From Bizionia sp. (GTDB lineage: Bacteria; Bacteroidota; Bacteroidia; Flavobacteriales; Flavobacteriaceae), in assembly GCA_020631395.1 (NCBI GenBank), contig JAHDHI010000058.1, positions 1-32,530 of the forward strand: a DNA stretch of 32,530 bases. Reading direction: 5' to 3'. Below, one piece after another: positions 7,537 through 15,128 of this stretch. The notes under the pieces were generated by a model, which was given only the letters and a program-made list of their open reading frames with translations, was not told where the DNA came from and searched no databases. Position numbers and translations under genes: made by a program. Each line of letters starts with the position of its first letter. Position 1 is the first letter of the stretch.

Positions 7537-7965
7537 TTAACGAGGGTCGTATAAAGGACTTTTGTCGTCACATGTATTCGGGCAAGGTGTTGTAAAATCG
7601 TATACTCCACTTCCTGTTGGAACCGGAGGTTTTTCACTACATCCGCTAGGTTGCTCTCCCTCTATGATGTCTCTATGTATGTTGTTGCAGTCTACATAAG
7701 TTCCTACTAACAATAATTTTTCTCCATAGCCATTGGAACTCCCAGTCCCATTGGTAGGATCTATGGCCATATATGCCCTTACGCCTTGACCTGTCGTGCT
7801 GTTGATGATTGGCGTTCCATCTGGCTTGTATTGTATAATACTCATTTCTTCTAAGCAACCTATAAGATCCTCTACAGGAATTAAAAAGGCCTTACAATGG
7901 TTAGGGTTTGCAGTTTGCCAGTTTTTAGCCCATTGTTTAGCATCGTCAATTTTAATTGTGCTCAT
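7537..7965 (-). CDS. Cytosolic hypothetical protein with DFTTPCPxxC tail, first gene of kinase operon
   Basis: 142 residues without signal peptide or membrane helix. The N-terminus has a helix DAKQWAKNWQTANP (8-21), then KAFLIPVEDLIGCLEE (25-40), VRAYMAID (62-69) and EKLLLVGTYVD (82-92), and the chain ends in VYDFTTPCPNTCDDKSPLYDPR. The order helix, F-x-I-x, V-x-x-x-x-G/I-l-D and L-x-x-V-G, then DFTTPCPxxC, repeats what is seen twice in the lipoprotein at 4447-5220, with longer loops here (about 46-61 and 70-81). Seven cysteines are unusual for a small cytosolic protein in this genome neighbourhood, and CPNTC could bind a metal or a thiol partner. I recall unnamed Bacteroidota proteins with such tails but no assigned function. 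It is followed within 13 bases by the seven-helix protein, the kinase and the regulator. Confidence 0.82.
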   Translation of the reverse strand: MSTIKIDDAKQWAKNWQTANPNHCKAFLIPVEDLIGCLEEMSIIQYKPDGTPIINSTTGQGVRAYMAIDPTNGTGSSNGYGEKLLLVGTYVDCNNIHRDIIEGEQPSGCSEKPPVPTGSGVYDFTTPCPNTCDDKSPLYDPR

Positions 7966-8211
7966 AATTTTGTTGGTGTTTAAAGGTTAATATATCCTAT
8001 AAATCTAACCGATATTTTCAATAAAAAAAATTAAAACAGCAAAACAGGGGTTTATACGTGATTTTGACAATCCGTGGTTTTGCGTTGCCTTGTTTAGTGT
8101 GTTAGTTCTAGCTTAGCAAAACGATTTGAAAATAAAGATATTCTTAATGAAGATCTCTGTGTTTTGAATTGTTAAATATGACTATTATTAATTTTTAAAA
8201 ACTATTTTATT

Positions 8212-8775
8212 ATGGATCCATTTTTAGGAGAAATCATTATGTTTGGTGGTAACTTTGCGCCAAGAGGTTGGGCTTTATGCAACGGACAACTTTTGCCTAT
8301 TTCACAGAACTCAGCTTTATTTTCAATTTTAGGAACTACTTACGGAGGTGATGGTAGAACCACTTTCGCCTTACCGGATTTAAGAGGTAGAATCCCAATG
8401 CATGAAGGTAATGGCCCAGGATTGACTCCTGTAAACTTGGGGCAAAGAGGTGGTGCGGAATCAGTGACTTTGACAGTTAATGAGATGCCTAATCACTTTC
8501 ATAATGGAAGTACTCTTACTGGGACAAGTACAGTACCGTGTAATGAAGAGGATGGAGATACTAATAATGCCGTAGGAAAAGTCATAGGTAATGCTACTTC
8601 GGGAACTCCTTATAACTCTGAAGCGGCTGATAATAATTTGGGAGCTGTGGGTACTGTTGCTATAAGCGGCAATACAATGGCTACAGGTGGAAATCGTGCT
8701 TTCTCGATAAGAAACCCTTATTTGGGACTTAATTTTATTATAGCTTTGCAAGGAGTTTTTCCTTCTAGAAACTAA
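8212..8775 (+). CDS. Phage tail collar-domain (Mdp-like) protein
   Basis: 187 residues with the signature of the tail-collar family from the first residues: FLGEIIMFGGNFAPRGWALCNGQLLPISQN at about 4-33, LFSILGTTYGGDG and FALPDLRGRIPMHEG up to about 65. These are followed by LGQRGGAESVTLTVNEMPNH and a glycine/asparagine-rich repeat-like region ending in NPYLGLNFIIALQGVFPSRN. This is the complete form of the bacterial microcystin-dependent-protein (Mdp) type, not a fragment. In phages the domain sits at the fibre/baseplate junction; in bacteria stand-alone copies are common but their role is unknown. There is no signal peptide. No other phage, tailocin or contractile-injection gene is near. The gene follows a 246-base divergent intergenic region shared with the kinase operon. 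Confidence 0.93.
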   Translation: MDPFLGEIIMFGGNFAPRGWALCNGQLLPISQNSALFSILGTTYGGDGRTTFALPDLRGRIPMHEGNGPGLTPVNLGQRGGAESVTLTVNEMPNHFHNGSTLTGTSTVPCNEEDGDTNNAVGKVIGNATSGTPYNSEAADNNLGAVGTVAISGNTMATGGNRAFSIRNPYLGLNFIIALQGVFPSRN

Positions 8776-8882
8776 ATTGTATATAAAAATATAATTAAAA
8801 CTTAGCTCTTCTGTAGTTCTATTGTCTAACAATCGTACAAACTATGGAAGAGTTATGTGTTTAAAACGCGTTATAAATAAAC

Positions 8883-8890
8883 TATATTTG
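8883..8890 (+). promoter_or_regulatory. Bacteroidota -7 box (TATATTTG) of the T9SS protein gene
   Basis: TATATTTG matches the flavobacterial -7 consensus TAnnTTTG exactly and lies 24 bases before ATG 8915. The expected -33 TTG at 17-23 bases upstream is represented only by T-rich sequence (TGTTTA near 8859-8863). Confidence 0.55.
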
Positions 8891-8914
8891 TGGTTAACTA
8901 TTAATATGATAATT

Positions 8915-9889
8915 ATGAAAAAAAATTACTTTCTTTTAATTAGCCTTTTCGGAGTGTTGGCTATCAATGCCCAAGTAGGAACAGGGTTTGAAGAGCCAAA
9001 TGGAGCGTTAGGGACTCAAAGATATTTAGATGCTAATTTAGCCGATCATGAGTTGGTTAATAACCCTAACCAACCTATTGTACAACATACAGGGACAACA
9101 GAATTAGGTTTTACCACTACTTTTTCTAATAATCTTGGCACGGGGTTAAGTGAAGGTACAGGTGATGCTGTAGGGGTGTATGAAGGTCCTATCAATAATA
9201 CTGAAATACTAGATATATTCCCTGCCTATGCTAGTAGTGGTTATATTATAGAAGACCCAGATGGAACTATTACGGTGGAATTTGATGGTGTAGATTTAAC
9301 AGGAACAACATCTCCTAGGTTTCAAATGAGTTTATTTTTAAATTCAACGACGTATGAGTCGACAGAGTTTATAAAGATTTTTTTAAAAATAAACAACGGA
9401 GCTAGTCCAGATTTTGTAATATTAGACACTACTGGTCAGGATATTGATGCTTTTTTATATAACGGAGCTAGTCTTGAAGAGGTATTTACAGCTATAGATG
9501 TTGATATTTCAGCATATATAGGTAGCATTACGACACTTGTTGTTCAAGCTCAATCTAATTCTGCTACAGAAGAGTATATGTTTGACGATATTTTATTTAC
9601 TGAGGGAGTCAAAGAAGGAACCCTCTCTAATCACGAGTTTGCAATAAATAACGCATTCTCTGTATACCCAAACCCATCCAATGGAAACATTACCATTAAA
9701 AACTCTGGCATTGCTTTGGATAGAATTCAAATTTCGGATTTAAATGGTCGTGTTGTCGCTAATTATGATTTAAATGGAACAGTAGAGGATAAAGAACTTA
9801 ATTTAGAATCTATGTTGTCTTCAGGAATGTATTTGATGACCTTGTCGTCTGACAATGCTTCAACAGTTAAGAAAATAGTGATAAACTGA
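8915..9889 (+). CDS. Secreted protein with T9SS type A C-terminal sorting domain
   Basis: 324 residues from ATG 8915, which begins the signal peptide MKKNYFLLISLFGVLAINAQ; upstream in-frame starts lack one. The mature region starts VGTGFEEPNGALGTQRYLD and forms a beta-rich domain to about residue 235, with many Asn/Thr/Gly turns and the strand TLVVQAQSNSATEEYMFDDILFTEG, resembling carbohydrate-binding or anchor-type jelly rolls. From about 248 the type A sorting domain is clear: FSVYPNPSNGNITIKN, IQISDLNGRVV, LESMLSSGMYLMTL and the terminal TVKKIVIN. The protein should pass the inner membrane by Sec and the outer membrane by the type IX machinery, with the tail removed. The domain upstream of the tail has no catalytic motif that I recognise. 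The gene is monocistronic, between its own promoter and a terminator. Confidence 0.9.
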   Translation: MKKNYFLLISLFGVLAINAQVGTGFEEPNGALGTQRYLDANLADHELVNNPNQPIVQHTGTTELGFTTTFSNNLGTGLSEGTGDAVGVYEGPINNTEILDIFPAYASSGYIIEDPDGTITVEFDGVDLTGTTSPRFQMSLFLNSTTYESTEFIKIFLKINNGASPDFVILDTTGQDIDAFLYNGASLEEVFTAIDVDISAYIGSITTLVVQAQSNSATEEYMFDDILFTEGVKEGTLSNHEFAINNAFSVYPNPSNGNITIKNSGIALDRIQISDLNGRVVANYDLNGTVEDKELNLESMLSSGMYLMTLSSDNASTVKKIVIN

Positions 9890-9911
9890 TCATCAATTTT
9901 AATAAAAGAAG

Positions 9912-9939
9912 AAACCTCCATTGACTTGGAGGTTTTTTT
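9912..9939. terminator. Hairpin terminator between T9SS gene and Lrp gene
   Basis: Arms 9912-9920 (AAACCTCCA) and 9927-9935 (TGGAGGTTT) pair perfectly around the loop TTGACT, and T-runs continue to 9939. It serves the plus-strand T9SS gene. Transcripts of the convergent Lrp gene also run into it. Confidence 0.9.
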
Positions 9940-10000
9940 ATGCTCCAAAATCAAGAGATTTTTAGCGCGTTTTTTTTAAGTATGTTTCGTACTGGGTTTC

Positions 10001-10471
10001 TTATATCTTGATCTGCCTCTCTATCTGTTGATCCAATGATATGAAGGTTTCCGTTCTGGAGACCCCCGTAATGGATTGTATTTGGCTGTTTAATAGATGC
10101 ATCAAATGGGCATTGTCCTTGCATAGTATCTTTATGAATATGCTCCAGTTTCCCGTGGTATAATGGCATTCCAAGACTTCTGGTATCTTCTTGAGTTGCT
10201 TTACGGCTTCTGGATTGCTTATGGCCTTGTCCAGATAGACGCCAACAAAGGCCATAGTCGTATAGCCCAGTATCTTTGGATTTATGATGAACTTGGAACC
10301 AGCGATCAATCCCGATTTTTCAAGCTTGCGCAAACGTTGATGTATCGCTGCACCGGAAATACCCACTTGCCTTGCAATTTCCAAGACAGGCGTTCTGGCA
10401 TCACCCATCAACGCTCGTAGTATTTTTTTATCGATGCCATCTATGTGTATGTTCTTGTTTATTACTTTCAA
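10001..10471 (-). CDS. Lrp/AsnC-family transcriptional regulator (TTG start)
   Basis: 156 residues. The N-terminal helix-turn-helix is at about 12-60: IDKKILRALMGDARTPVLEIARQVGISGAAIHQRLRKLEKSGLI, with AIHQRLRKLE as recognition helix. The C-terminal RAM/ligand domain is at about 68-145 (TMAFVGVYLDKA, IPEVLECHYTTGNWSIFIKILCKDNAHLMHLL, GVSRTETFISL). Such proteins form octamers or dimers that bind amino acids and control amino-acid metabolism. The only start that keeps the whole helix-turn-helix is TTG 10471; a stop codon lies three codons further up and there is no ATG before residue 22. The gene lies 102 bases behind a saccharopine-dehydrogenase-family gene on the same strand, which suggests that it senses lysine or a related amino acid (inference from context). 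Confidence 0.92.
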   Translation of the reverse strand: MKVINKNIHIDGIDKKILRALMGDARTPVLEIARQVGISGAAIHQRLRKLEKSGLIAGSKFIINPKILGYTTMAFVGVYLDKAISNPEAVKQLKKIPEVLECHYTTGNWSIFIKILCKDNAHLMHLLNSQIQSITGVSRTETFISLDQQIERQIKI

Positions 10472-10573
10472 AACTATTTATGTTAGCATATTAAAACATA
10501 AAAGTACTAAAAGCATTTAAGATTGTAATTCTAGTTGACTGGAAAAATCCAGGATGTCGGAATCGAGTGCTCT

Positions 10574-11938
10574 TCAAACATTCAAGGGGTTGTAACCTAG
10601 ATACGGTACTTCCTTTTCGTTGAAAACAACGCCATGGTCCTCCAATTCCTTTAAGATGGGCTCGTATACTTCCTTGGTGATTGGTACGAGTACACCAGAC
10701 GTTTTGATTTTCCCATTGAGGATTGCCATCGTAGCCATCGCTACTGGCAAACCTACCGTTTTTGCCATTGCAGTGTAGGTCTGGTCCTCTCCCAAGGTAA
10801 CCATGGTGGCATCGATTTGATGTTTTTTACCATTCAATTCGTAACCGAACTTGTGATACATGACAATCATATCCTTGTCATTTTCATCCAGTGTCCAGCT
10901 GTCCATTAATATTTTTTGAAGAATTTGGGCTGGTGTGGCCTTTTTCAACTCTACCATTTTCGTAGAACTAAAAAGATCCAATTCTATGAACTTGTCCCAT
11001 ATGGTATCGTCCTGATCTATTTTGATTGCGTGTCTGAACTTAAGTTCCACGGAATCCGAAGGGCTATATGGTAAAAACGAGTTTACAAAGTCTCTATAAC
11101 TCATGTTCTCGCTATCGTCAATGGTGTAACTGTCGTCTGTCATCCCTAGAGCGGCAAGTACTTGCCAGCCACGAGAAAAGCCAACGCGGCGTATGGTACC
11201 CCTATACAATGTCTTTATGTCTTCCAAACCATAGACGCTTTGGTATTTCAAGGAGTCTCTATTCGCATAGGCTTCAAAACGACCATAGCCATCAATCTCC
11301 AAAAATTCAGTACGTCTGAACAAACGATTGTATGGGATGTATTTGTAAGTGCCCTCCTGCAAAAACTTGGCAGCACTTCCCTGTCCAGCTACGACCACAT
11401 TTCTTGGATTCCAAGTAAATTTGTAGTTCCAAAGGTTGTTGTCGCTTTCTGGGGCCACCAATCCACCAGTGAAGGATTCGAACAAAATCATTTTTCCACC
11501 TTGATCCGTAATGCGATCTATCACTTGCATGGCACTCATATGGTCAATGCCGGGATCTACACCAATTTCATTCATGAAGATTAGGCCTTTGTCTTTCGCG
11601 GCTTCATCAAGTTCTTGCATTTCTTTGCTTACATACGAGGCAGTCACCATGTTCTTTTCGTAGGCAATGCAATCCTTTGCGACTTCTATGTGAAAGCGAG
11701 CAGGCAACATGGACACGACGATGTCGGCATCCTTGACTGCATTGACGCGGGAAGTCTCATCAAAGACATTCAGTGATATGGCGGTTGCGTTTTTATGATT
11801 TCCAGTTAGTTTTCTGGCGTTGTCGACACTTAAGTCCCCAACGGTGACATGGAGGTTTTCACTTTCAGATTTATCCAAGAAGTATTTTATCAAGTAAGAA
11901 GCGGATTTTCCAGAACCGATAACTAAAATCTTTCGCAT
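10574..11938 (-). CDS. Saccharopine dehydrogenase family protein
   Basis: 454 residues. The N-terminal Rossmann fold starts with KILVIGSGKSASYLIKYFLDK (GxGxxA variant at residues 8-13), followed by VGDLSVDNARKL and the NAD(P)-binding strand ADIVVSMLPARFH. The catalytic domain contains NEIGVDPGIDHMSAMQVID, SFTGGLVAPESDNNLWNYKFTWNPRNVV and the YGRFEAYANRDSLKY region, as in saccharopine reductase/dehydrogenase (LYS9-like) proteins. Family members interconvert glutamate, aminoadipate semialdehyde and saccharopine in lysine metabolism. In Bacteroidota this paralogue is usually annotated as saccharopine dehydrogenase, with a role in lysine breakdown being likely but unproved; a carboxynorspermidine-type role is the alternative. 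The Lrp-type gene follows on the same strand. An AT-rich leader at 11939-12040 holds the promoter; no lysine riboswitch-like structure is evident. Confidence 0.88.
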   Translation of the reverse strand: MRKILVIGSGKSASYLIKYFLDKSESENLHVTVGDLSVDNARKLTGNHKNATAISLNVFDETSRVNAVKDADIVVSMLPARFHIEVAKDCIAYEKNMVTASYVSKEMQELDEAAKDKGLIFMNEIGVDPGIDHMSAMQVIDRITDQGGKMILFESFTGGLVAPESDNNLWNYKFTWNPRNVVVAGQGSAAKFLQEGTYKYIPYNRLFRRTEFLEIDGYGRFEAYANRDSLKYQSVYGLEDIKTLYRGTIRRVGFSRGWQVLAALGMTDDSYTIDDSENMSYRDFVNSFLPYSPSDSVELKFRHAIKIDQDDTIWDKFIELDLFSSTKMVELKKATPAQILQKILMDSWTLDENDKDMIVMYHKFGYELNGKKHQIDATMVTLGEDQTYTAMAKTVGLPVAMATMAILNGKIKTSGVLVPITKEVYEPILKELEDHGVVFNEKEVPYLGYNPLNV

Positions 11939-12109
11939 AATTGAGATATGTTAAGTAATTTTGTGTTTTAATAGGGCGAATGTAATAAAATGCAATCGTT
12001 ATAAAAACTCTAAATATAAATTTATTTATGAACCAGATCATTGTACTTTAATTTGGTCAATGTCATAAAATATGGGATGGATTTTACTTTGGACAACTCA
12101 TCAAAAAAA

Positions 12110-12508
12110 ATGAAAAAAATGAATAGAACTATTTTGGCTACAGGTGCCCTGTTAGGTGTTGTAAGTGTCATATTGGGAGCCTTTGCGGCGCACGGATTAA
12201 AAGCTTTGATAGAAGAGGAATCTTTGCGCTCTTTTGAAACGGGTGTGCGTTACCAAATGTACCATGCATTGTTGTTGTTGTTTGTAGGAAGTTTTAATGC
12301 ATTGACGGATAAAACCAAAAAGAGCATATTTTATCTTGTCGTTGCTGGGATAATCTTGTTTTCTGGCTCTATCTACGGTTTGTCCACAGATTCACTTTCA
12401 GCCTTTAATTTTAAAAGCATTGCTTTCGTTACTCCGATTGGTGGATTGTTTTTAATTGTCGCTTGGATAGTTATGACCATTGGGTTTATAAGAATTAAGG
12501 ATAATTAA
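12110..12508 (+). CDS. DUF423 (YgdD-like) small membrane protein
   Basis: 132 residues from ATG 12110, or 129 from ATG 12119; frames further upstream begin with TTG and add a non-conserved extension. Four membrane helices are seen at about 8-27 (ILATGALLGVVSVILGAFAAHGL), 46-64, 72-89 and 104-125. The sequence GAFAAHGL, then RYQMYHALLLLF, is the DUF423 signature, and FKSIAFVTPIGGLFLIVAWIVM is the closing helix that matches '..TPiGG..fi.gW'. The protein sits in the inner membrane; its function is unknown throughout the family. It stands between the divergent saccharopine dehydrogenase gene and pckA, 66 bases before the latter, and could share a transcript with it. Confidence 0.92.
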   Translation: MKKMNRTILATGALLGVVSVILGAFAAHGLKALIEEESLRSFETGVRYQMYHALLLLFVGSFNALTDKTKKSIFYLVVAGIILFSGSIYGLSTDSLSAFNFKSIAFVTPIGGLFLIVAWIVMTIGFIRIKDN

Positions 12509-12574
12509 TTTCTTTTTTAACACCTATTTTTATAATAATCATTAATTTTACACCCTAAACAAGATAACTAAATT

Positions 12575-14185
12575 ATGGTAAACCATACACAATCTACGAA
12601 ATCGATTTCGCTTGAAAAATACGGAATCAAGAATGCCAAAGTACAATACCAATTGACCCCAGACCAACTTCATGACACAGCCATTGAGAAAGGGCAAGGA
12701 GTAGAATCATCCTCCGGAGCTTTAGCTGTCAATACAGGAGAATTTACTGGGCGTTCACCAATGGATAGATTTATTGTAAAAGACGATGTTACTAAAGACC
12801 GCGTATGGTGGGGAAACATCAACATTCCCTTTGATGCGGACAAGTTTCAAAAACTATATGACAAGGTCGTTGATTATTTGTCTGAAAAAGAAGTGTTTGT
12901 AAGAGATAGCTTTGCTTGTGCCGATGAGGATTATAAATTGAACATTCGTGTTATCAACGAATACCCTTGGAGCAACATGTTTGCATCCAACATGTTCTTA
13001 CGTCCAACCGATGAGGAATTGAAAGACTTCACTCCGGAATGGACCATCGTAAATGCACCAGGTTTTATGGCCAATGCAGAAGAGGACGGTACACGTCAAC
13101 ATAATTTTGCCATCTTGGACTTTACAAGAAAGGTAGCTTTGATTGGTGGTACGGGTTATACGGGGGAAATCAAAAAAGGAATCTTCTCTGCATTGAATTT
13201 CATACTTCCAGTGTTTAAAAATACATTGCCAATGCACTGTAGTGCCAATGTCGGGAAAGAAGGAGATACATCCATTTTCTTTGGTTTGTCCGGTACGGGG
13301 AAGACTACGTTGTCCACTGACCCGGACAGAAGCCTTATTGGTGATGACGAACATGGCTGGACTAGTGAAAATACAGTTTTCAATTTTGAAGGAGGTTGTT
13401 ATGCGAAAGTAATTAACCTTTCGAAAGAGCAAGAGCCAGAAATCTATGGAGCCATCAAAAAAGGAGCAATCCTTGAAAATGTAATAATGAACGATAAGAA
13501 CGAAGTGGATTTCAAAGACACTTCGATCACGCAAAATACAAGAGTTAGTTACCCGATTCACCACATAGAAAACATCAAGGTGCCATCTATTGGAAAGAAT
13601 CCAAAAAACATATTCTTTTTGACGGCAGATGCCTTTGGTGTACTGCCTCCAATTTCAAAATTGACGCCAGGACAAGCAGCTTACCACTTTATTTCCGGTT
13701 ATACGGCAAAAGTAGCAGGGACTGAAGCTGGGATTACTGAGCCTGTGCCTAGTTTTTCGGCATGTTTCGGAGCGCCTTTCATGCCTTTGCACCCTACAAA
13801 ATACGCAGAAATGCTAAGTAAGAAGATGAAAGAAGCAGGTGTTACGGTTTGGTTGGTTAACACTGGATGGACCGGAGGACCTTACGGTGTAGGTAGTCGA
13901 ATGAAGTTAAAGTACACACGTGCAATGATTACTGCAGCCATGAATGGATCCTTGGAAGAAGCCAACAAAGGAAACTACCACATACACTCGGTGTTTAAGG
14001 TAGAACAGCCTAGAACGTGTCCCAATGTACCGACATCCGTATTGAGCCCAAGACAGACTTGGAACAATGATGAAGGCTATTACAATACAGCAGATAGGTT
14101 GGCTGTGTCATTTAGAGACAACTTCAAACAATTCGAGGACAATGCCAATGCTGAAATCTTGGCTGGAGCACCAAATGTTAGATAA
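12575..14185 (+). CDS. pckA: Phosphoenolpyruvate carboxykinase (ATP)
   Basis: 536 residues, normal for the ATP-dependent enzyme. It converts oxaloacetate and ATP to phosphoenolpyruvate, CO2 and ADP, the entry step of gluconeogenesis in the cytosol. Visible motifs are TGEFTGRSPMDRFIV (oxaloacetate site, Arg60 region), NEYPWSNMFASNMFLRP, LPMHCSANVG (metal-ligand His at 221), the kinase-1a P-loop FFGLSGTGKTTLS (about 235-247) and the metal-binding GDDEHGW (256-262). NTGWTGGPYGVGSRMKLKYTRAMI and the adenine-binding segment follow. The ATP-type sequence (P-loop GLSGTGKTT) distinguishes it from the GTP enzyme. It is followed by two hairpins, so it is probably a monocistronic or terminal gene. Upstream, TAATTTTA at about 12544 is only a near match to a -7 box. 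Confidence 0.97.
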   Translation: MVNHTQSTKSISLEKYGIKNAKVQYQLTPDQLHDTAIEKGQGVESSSGALAVNTGEFTGRSPMDRFIVKDDVTKDRVWWGNINIPFDADKFQKLYDKVVDYLSEKEVFVRDSFACADEDYKLNIRVINEYPWSNMFASNMFLRPTDEELKDFTPEWTIVNAPGFMANAEEDGTRQHNFAILDFTRKVALIGGTGYTGEIKKGIFSALNFILPVFKNTLPMHCSANVGKEGDTSIFFGLSGTGKTTLSTDPDRSLIGDDEHGWTSENTVFNFEGGCYAKVINLSKEQEPEIYGAIKKGAILENVIMNDKNEVDFKDTSITQNTRVSYPIHHIENIKVPSIGKNPKNIFFLTADAFGVLPPISKLTPGQAAYHFISGYTAKVAGTEAGITEPVPSFSACFGAPFMPLHPTKYAEMLSKKMKEAGVTVWLVNTGWTGGPYGVGSRMKLKYTRAMITAAMNGSLEEANKGNYHIHSVFKVEQPRTCPNVPTSVLSPRQTWNNDEGYYNTADRLAVSFRDNFKQFEDNANAEILAGAPNVR

Positions 14186-14224
14186 TGACATGTAAGCAAC
14201 TTGAATCAATGAGTTGAAAAACAT

Positions 14225-14258
14225 AAAAAAACCTTAAAGCTGACTTTAAGGTTTTTTT
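14225..14258 (+). terminator. Intrinsic terminator of pckA
   Basis: Perfect 15-base arms 14225-14239 and 14244-14258 (core CCTTAAAG / CTTTAAGG, extended by seven A and seven T) surround the four-base loop CTGA. It starts 40 bases after the pckA stop. Confidence 0.93.
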
Positions 14259-14292
14259 ATTGCTATTTGGTATAAAATTAAAAAGGTGTTGA

Positions 14293-14335
14293 AAACAAAA
14301 AAGAGGCTTCTAAATGAGAAGTCTCTTTTTTGTTT
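14293..14335. terminator. Second, long hairpin terminator between pckA and hemD
   Basis: Outer arms 14293-14305 and 14323-14335 (AAACAAAAAAGAG / CTCTTTTTTGTTT) are perfect. Inner arms 14306-14311 and 14317-14322 continue the stem with one G-U pair around the loop AAATG, 19 base pairs in all. It is nearly symmetrical, so it can also stop transcripts of hemD from the minus strand. Confidence 0.85.
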
Positions 14336-14356
14336 GAAATAGATGTTTACAATAAA

Positions 14357-15103
14357 TTATTTTTTATTGACAGTATCTATGTATTTCTTTAAGGCCATTG
14401 ACATGGATGGGGTTTCAGGTGTAGGAGCAGCAATGTCCACCCTTAGACCTCTTGCTTCTACAGCTTTTATGGTCGTGTTGCCAAATACGGCAATGCGTGT
14501 GTTGTTTTGTTTGAAATTTGGGAAATTGTGAAATAGAGATTCAATGCCCGATGGACTGAAAAACACTAAAATGTCATAAGTTACATTTTCCAAGTCTGAA
14601 AGGTCGCTAATCACAGTCTTGTAAAACACGGCCTCTCTCCAATTAACTCCCAACCCATCCAAAGTTTCAGGAACTAGAGGTTTGAGTTTGTCGGTAGTGG
14701 GGAGCAAAAAAGCTTCGTCCTTGTACTTTTTGATTAATGGGGATAATTCGGCAAAGGTGCGCTTGCCAACGTAAATCTTACGTTTTCTATATACAACATA
14801 CTTTTGCAAGTAATATGCCACAGCTTCAGATTGACAAAAGTACTTCATGGTATCTGGTACTTTAAAGCGCATTTCTTCTGCAACTCTAAAAAAATGATCC
14901 ACAGCATTTCTACTAGTCAATATGATAGCAGTAAATTTTGTTAAATCTATTTTTTGCTGTCTGATTTCTTTAGATGGAACTCCTTCTACGTGAATGAAAG
15001 GACGGAAGTCAATCTTAACTTTTTGTCTTTCTGAAAGATCAAAATAAGGCGAATTTTCTATTTTAGGTTCTGGTTGGGAGACTAAAATTGTTTTCACTTT
15101 CAT
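14357..15103 (-). CDS. hemD: Uroporphyrinogen-III synthase
   Basis: 248 residues, typical for HemD. It closes and inverts ring D of hydroxymethylbilane to uroporphyrinogen III in heme and siroheme synthesis, in the cytosol. HemD is poorly conserved, but its marks are visible: the N-terminal strand TILVSQPEP, FTAIILTSRNAVDHFF (the 'TS.nav..f' motif, about 58-72), KYFCQSEAVAYYL, FLLPTTDKLKPLVPETL, VNWREAVFYKTV, YDILVFFSPSGIESLFHNFP (about 183-202) and RIAVFGNTTIKAVEARGLRVDIAAPTPETPSMSMAL. The last block, with the FGnTT..a....G......P..Pt..sm pattern, is decisive. A DUF4271 membrane protein gene lies 25 bases upstream on the same strand, a pair often seen in Bacteroidota. Other hem genes are not in the window. 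Confidence 0.92.
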   Translation of the reverse strand: MKVKTILVSQPEPKIENSPYFDLSERQKVKIDFRPFIHVEGVPSKEIRQQKIDLTKFTAIILTSRNAVDHFFRVAEEMRFKVPDTMKYFCQSEAVAYYLQKYVVYRKRKIYVGKRTFAELSPLIKKYKDEAFLLPTTDKLKPLVPETLDGLGVNWREAVFYKTVISDLSDLENVTYDILVFFSPSGIESLFHNFPNFKQNNTRIAVFGNTTIKAVEARGLRVDIAAPTPETPSMSMALKKYIDTVNKK

Positions 15104-15128
15104 AGTTAATAGCTTTATGTTATACCCC

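Noticed and set aside
8212-8775. A prophage or tailocin suggested by the tail-collar protein
   Set aside because: No integrase, capsid, sheath, terminase or lysis gene within 10 kb on either side; the collar gene is isolated.
10472-10482. A -7 box (TAGTTTTG) just before the Lrp gene
   Set aside because: It overlaps the only possible start codon (TTG 10471), so transcription from it would begin inside the coding region.
11162-11584. A 140-codon open frame antisense to the saccharopine dehydrogenase family gene
   Set aside because: Covered by a clear coding gene on the other strand; no start context or motif.
11939-12040. A lysine riboswitch before the saccharopine dehydrogenase family gene
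   Set aside because: The leader is only about 100 bases, AT-rich and without the long conserved helices of the L box.
12998-13564. A 188-codon open frame antisense to pckA
   Set aside because: It lies wholly inside a strongly conserved gene on the other strand, has no recognised motif, and its residue use is that of a reversed reading frame.
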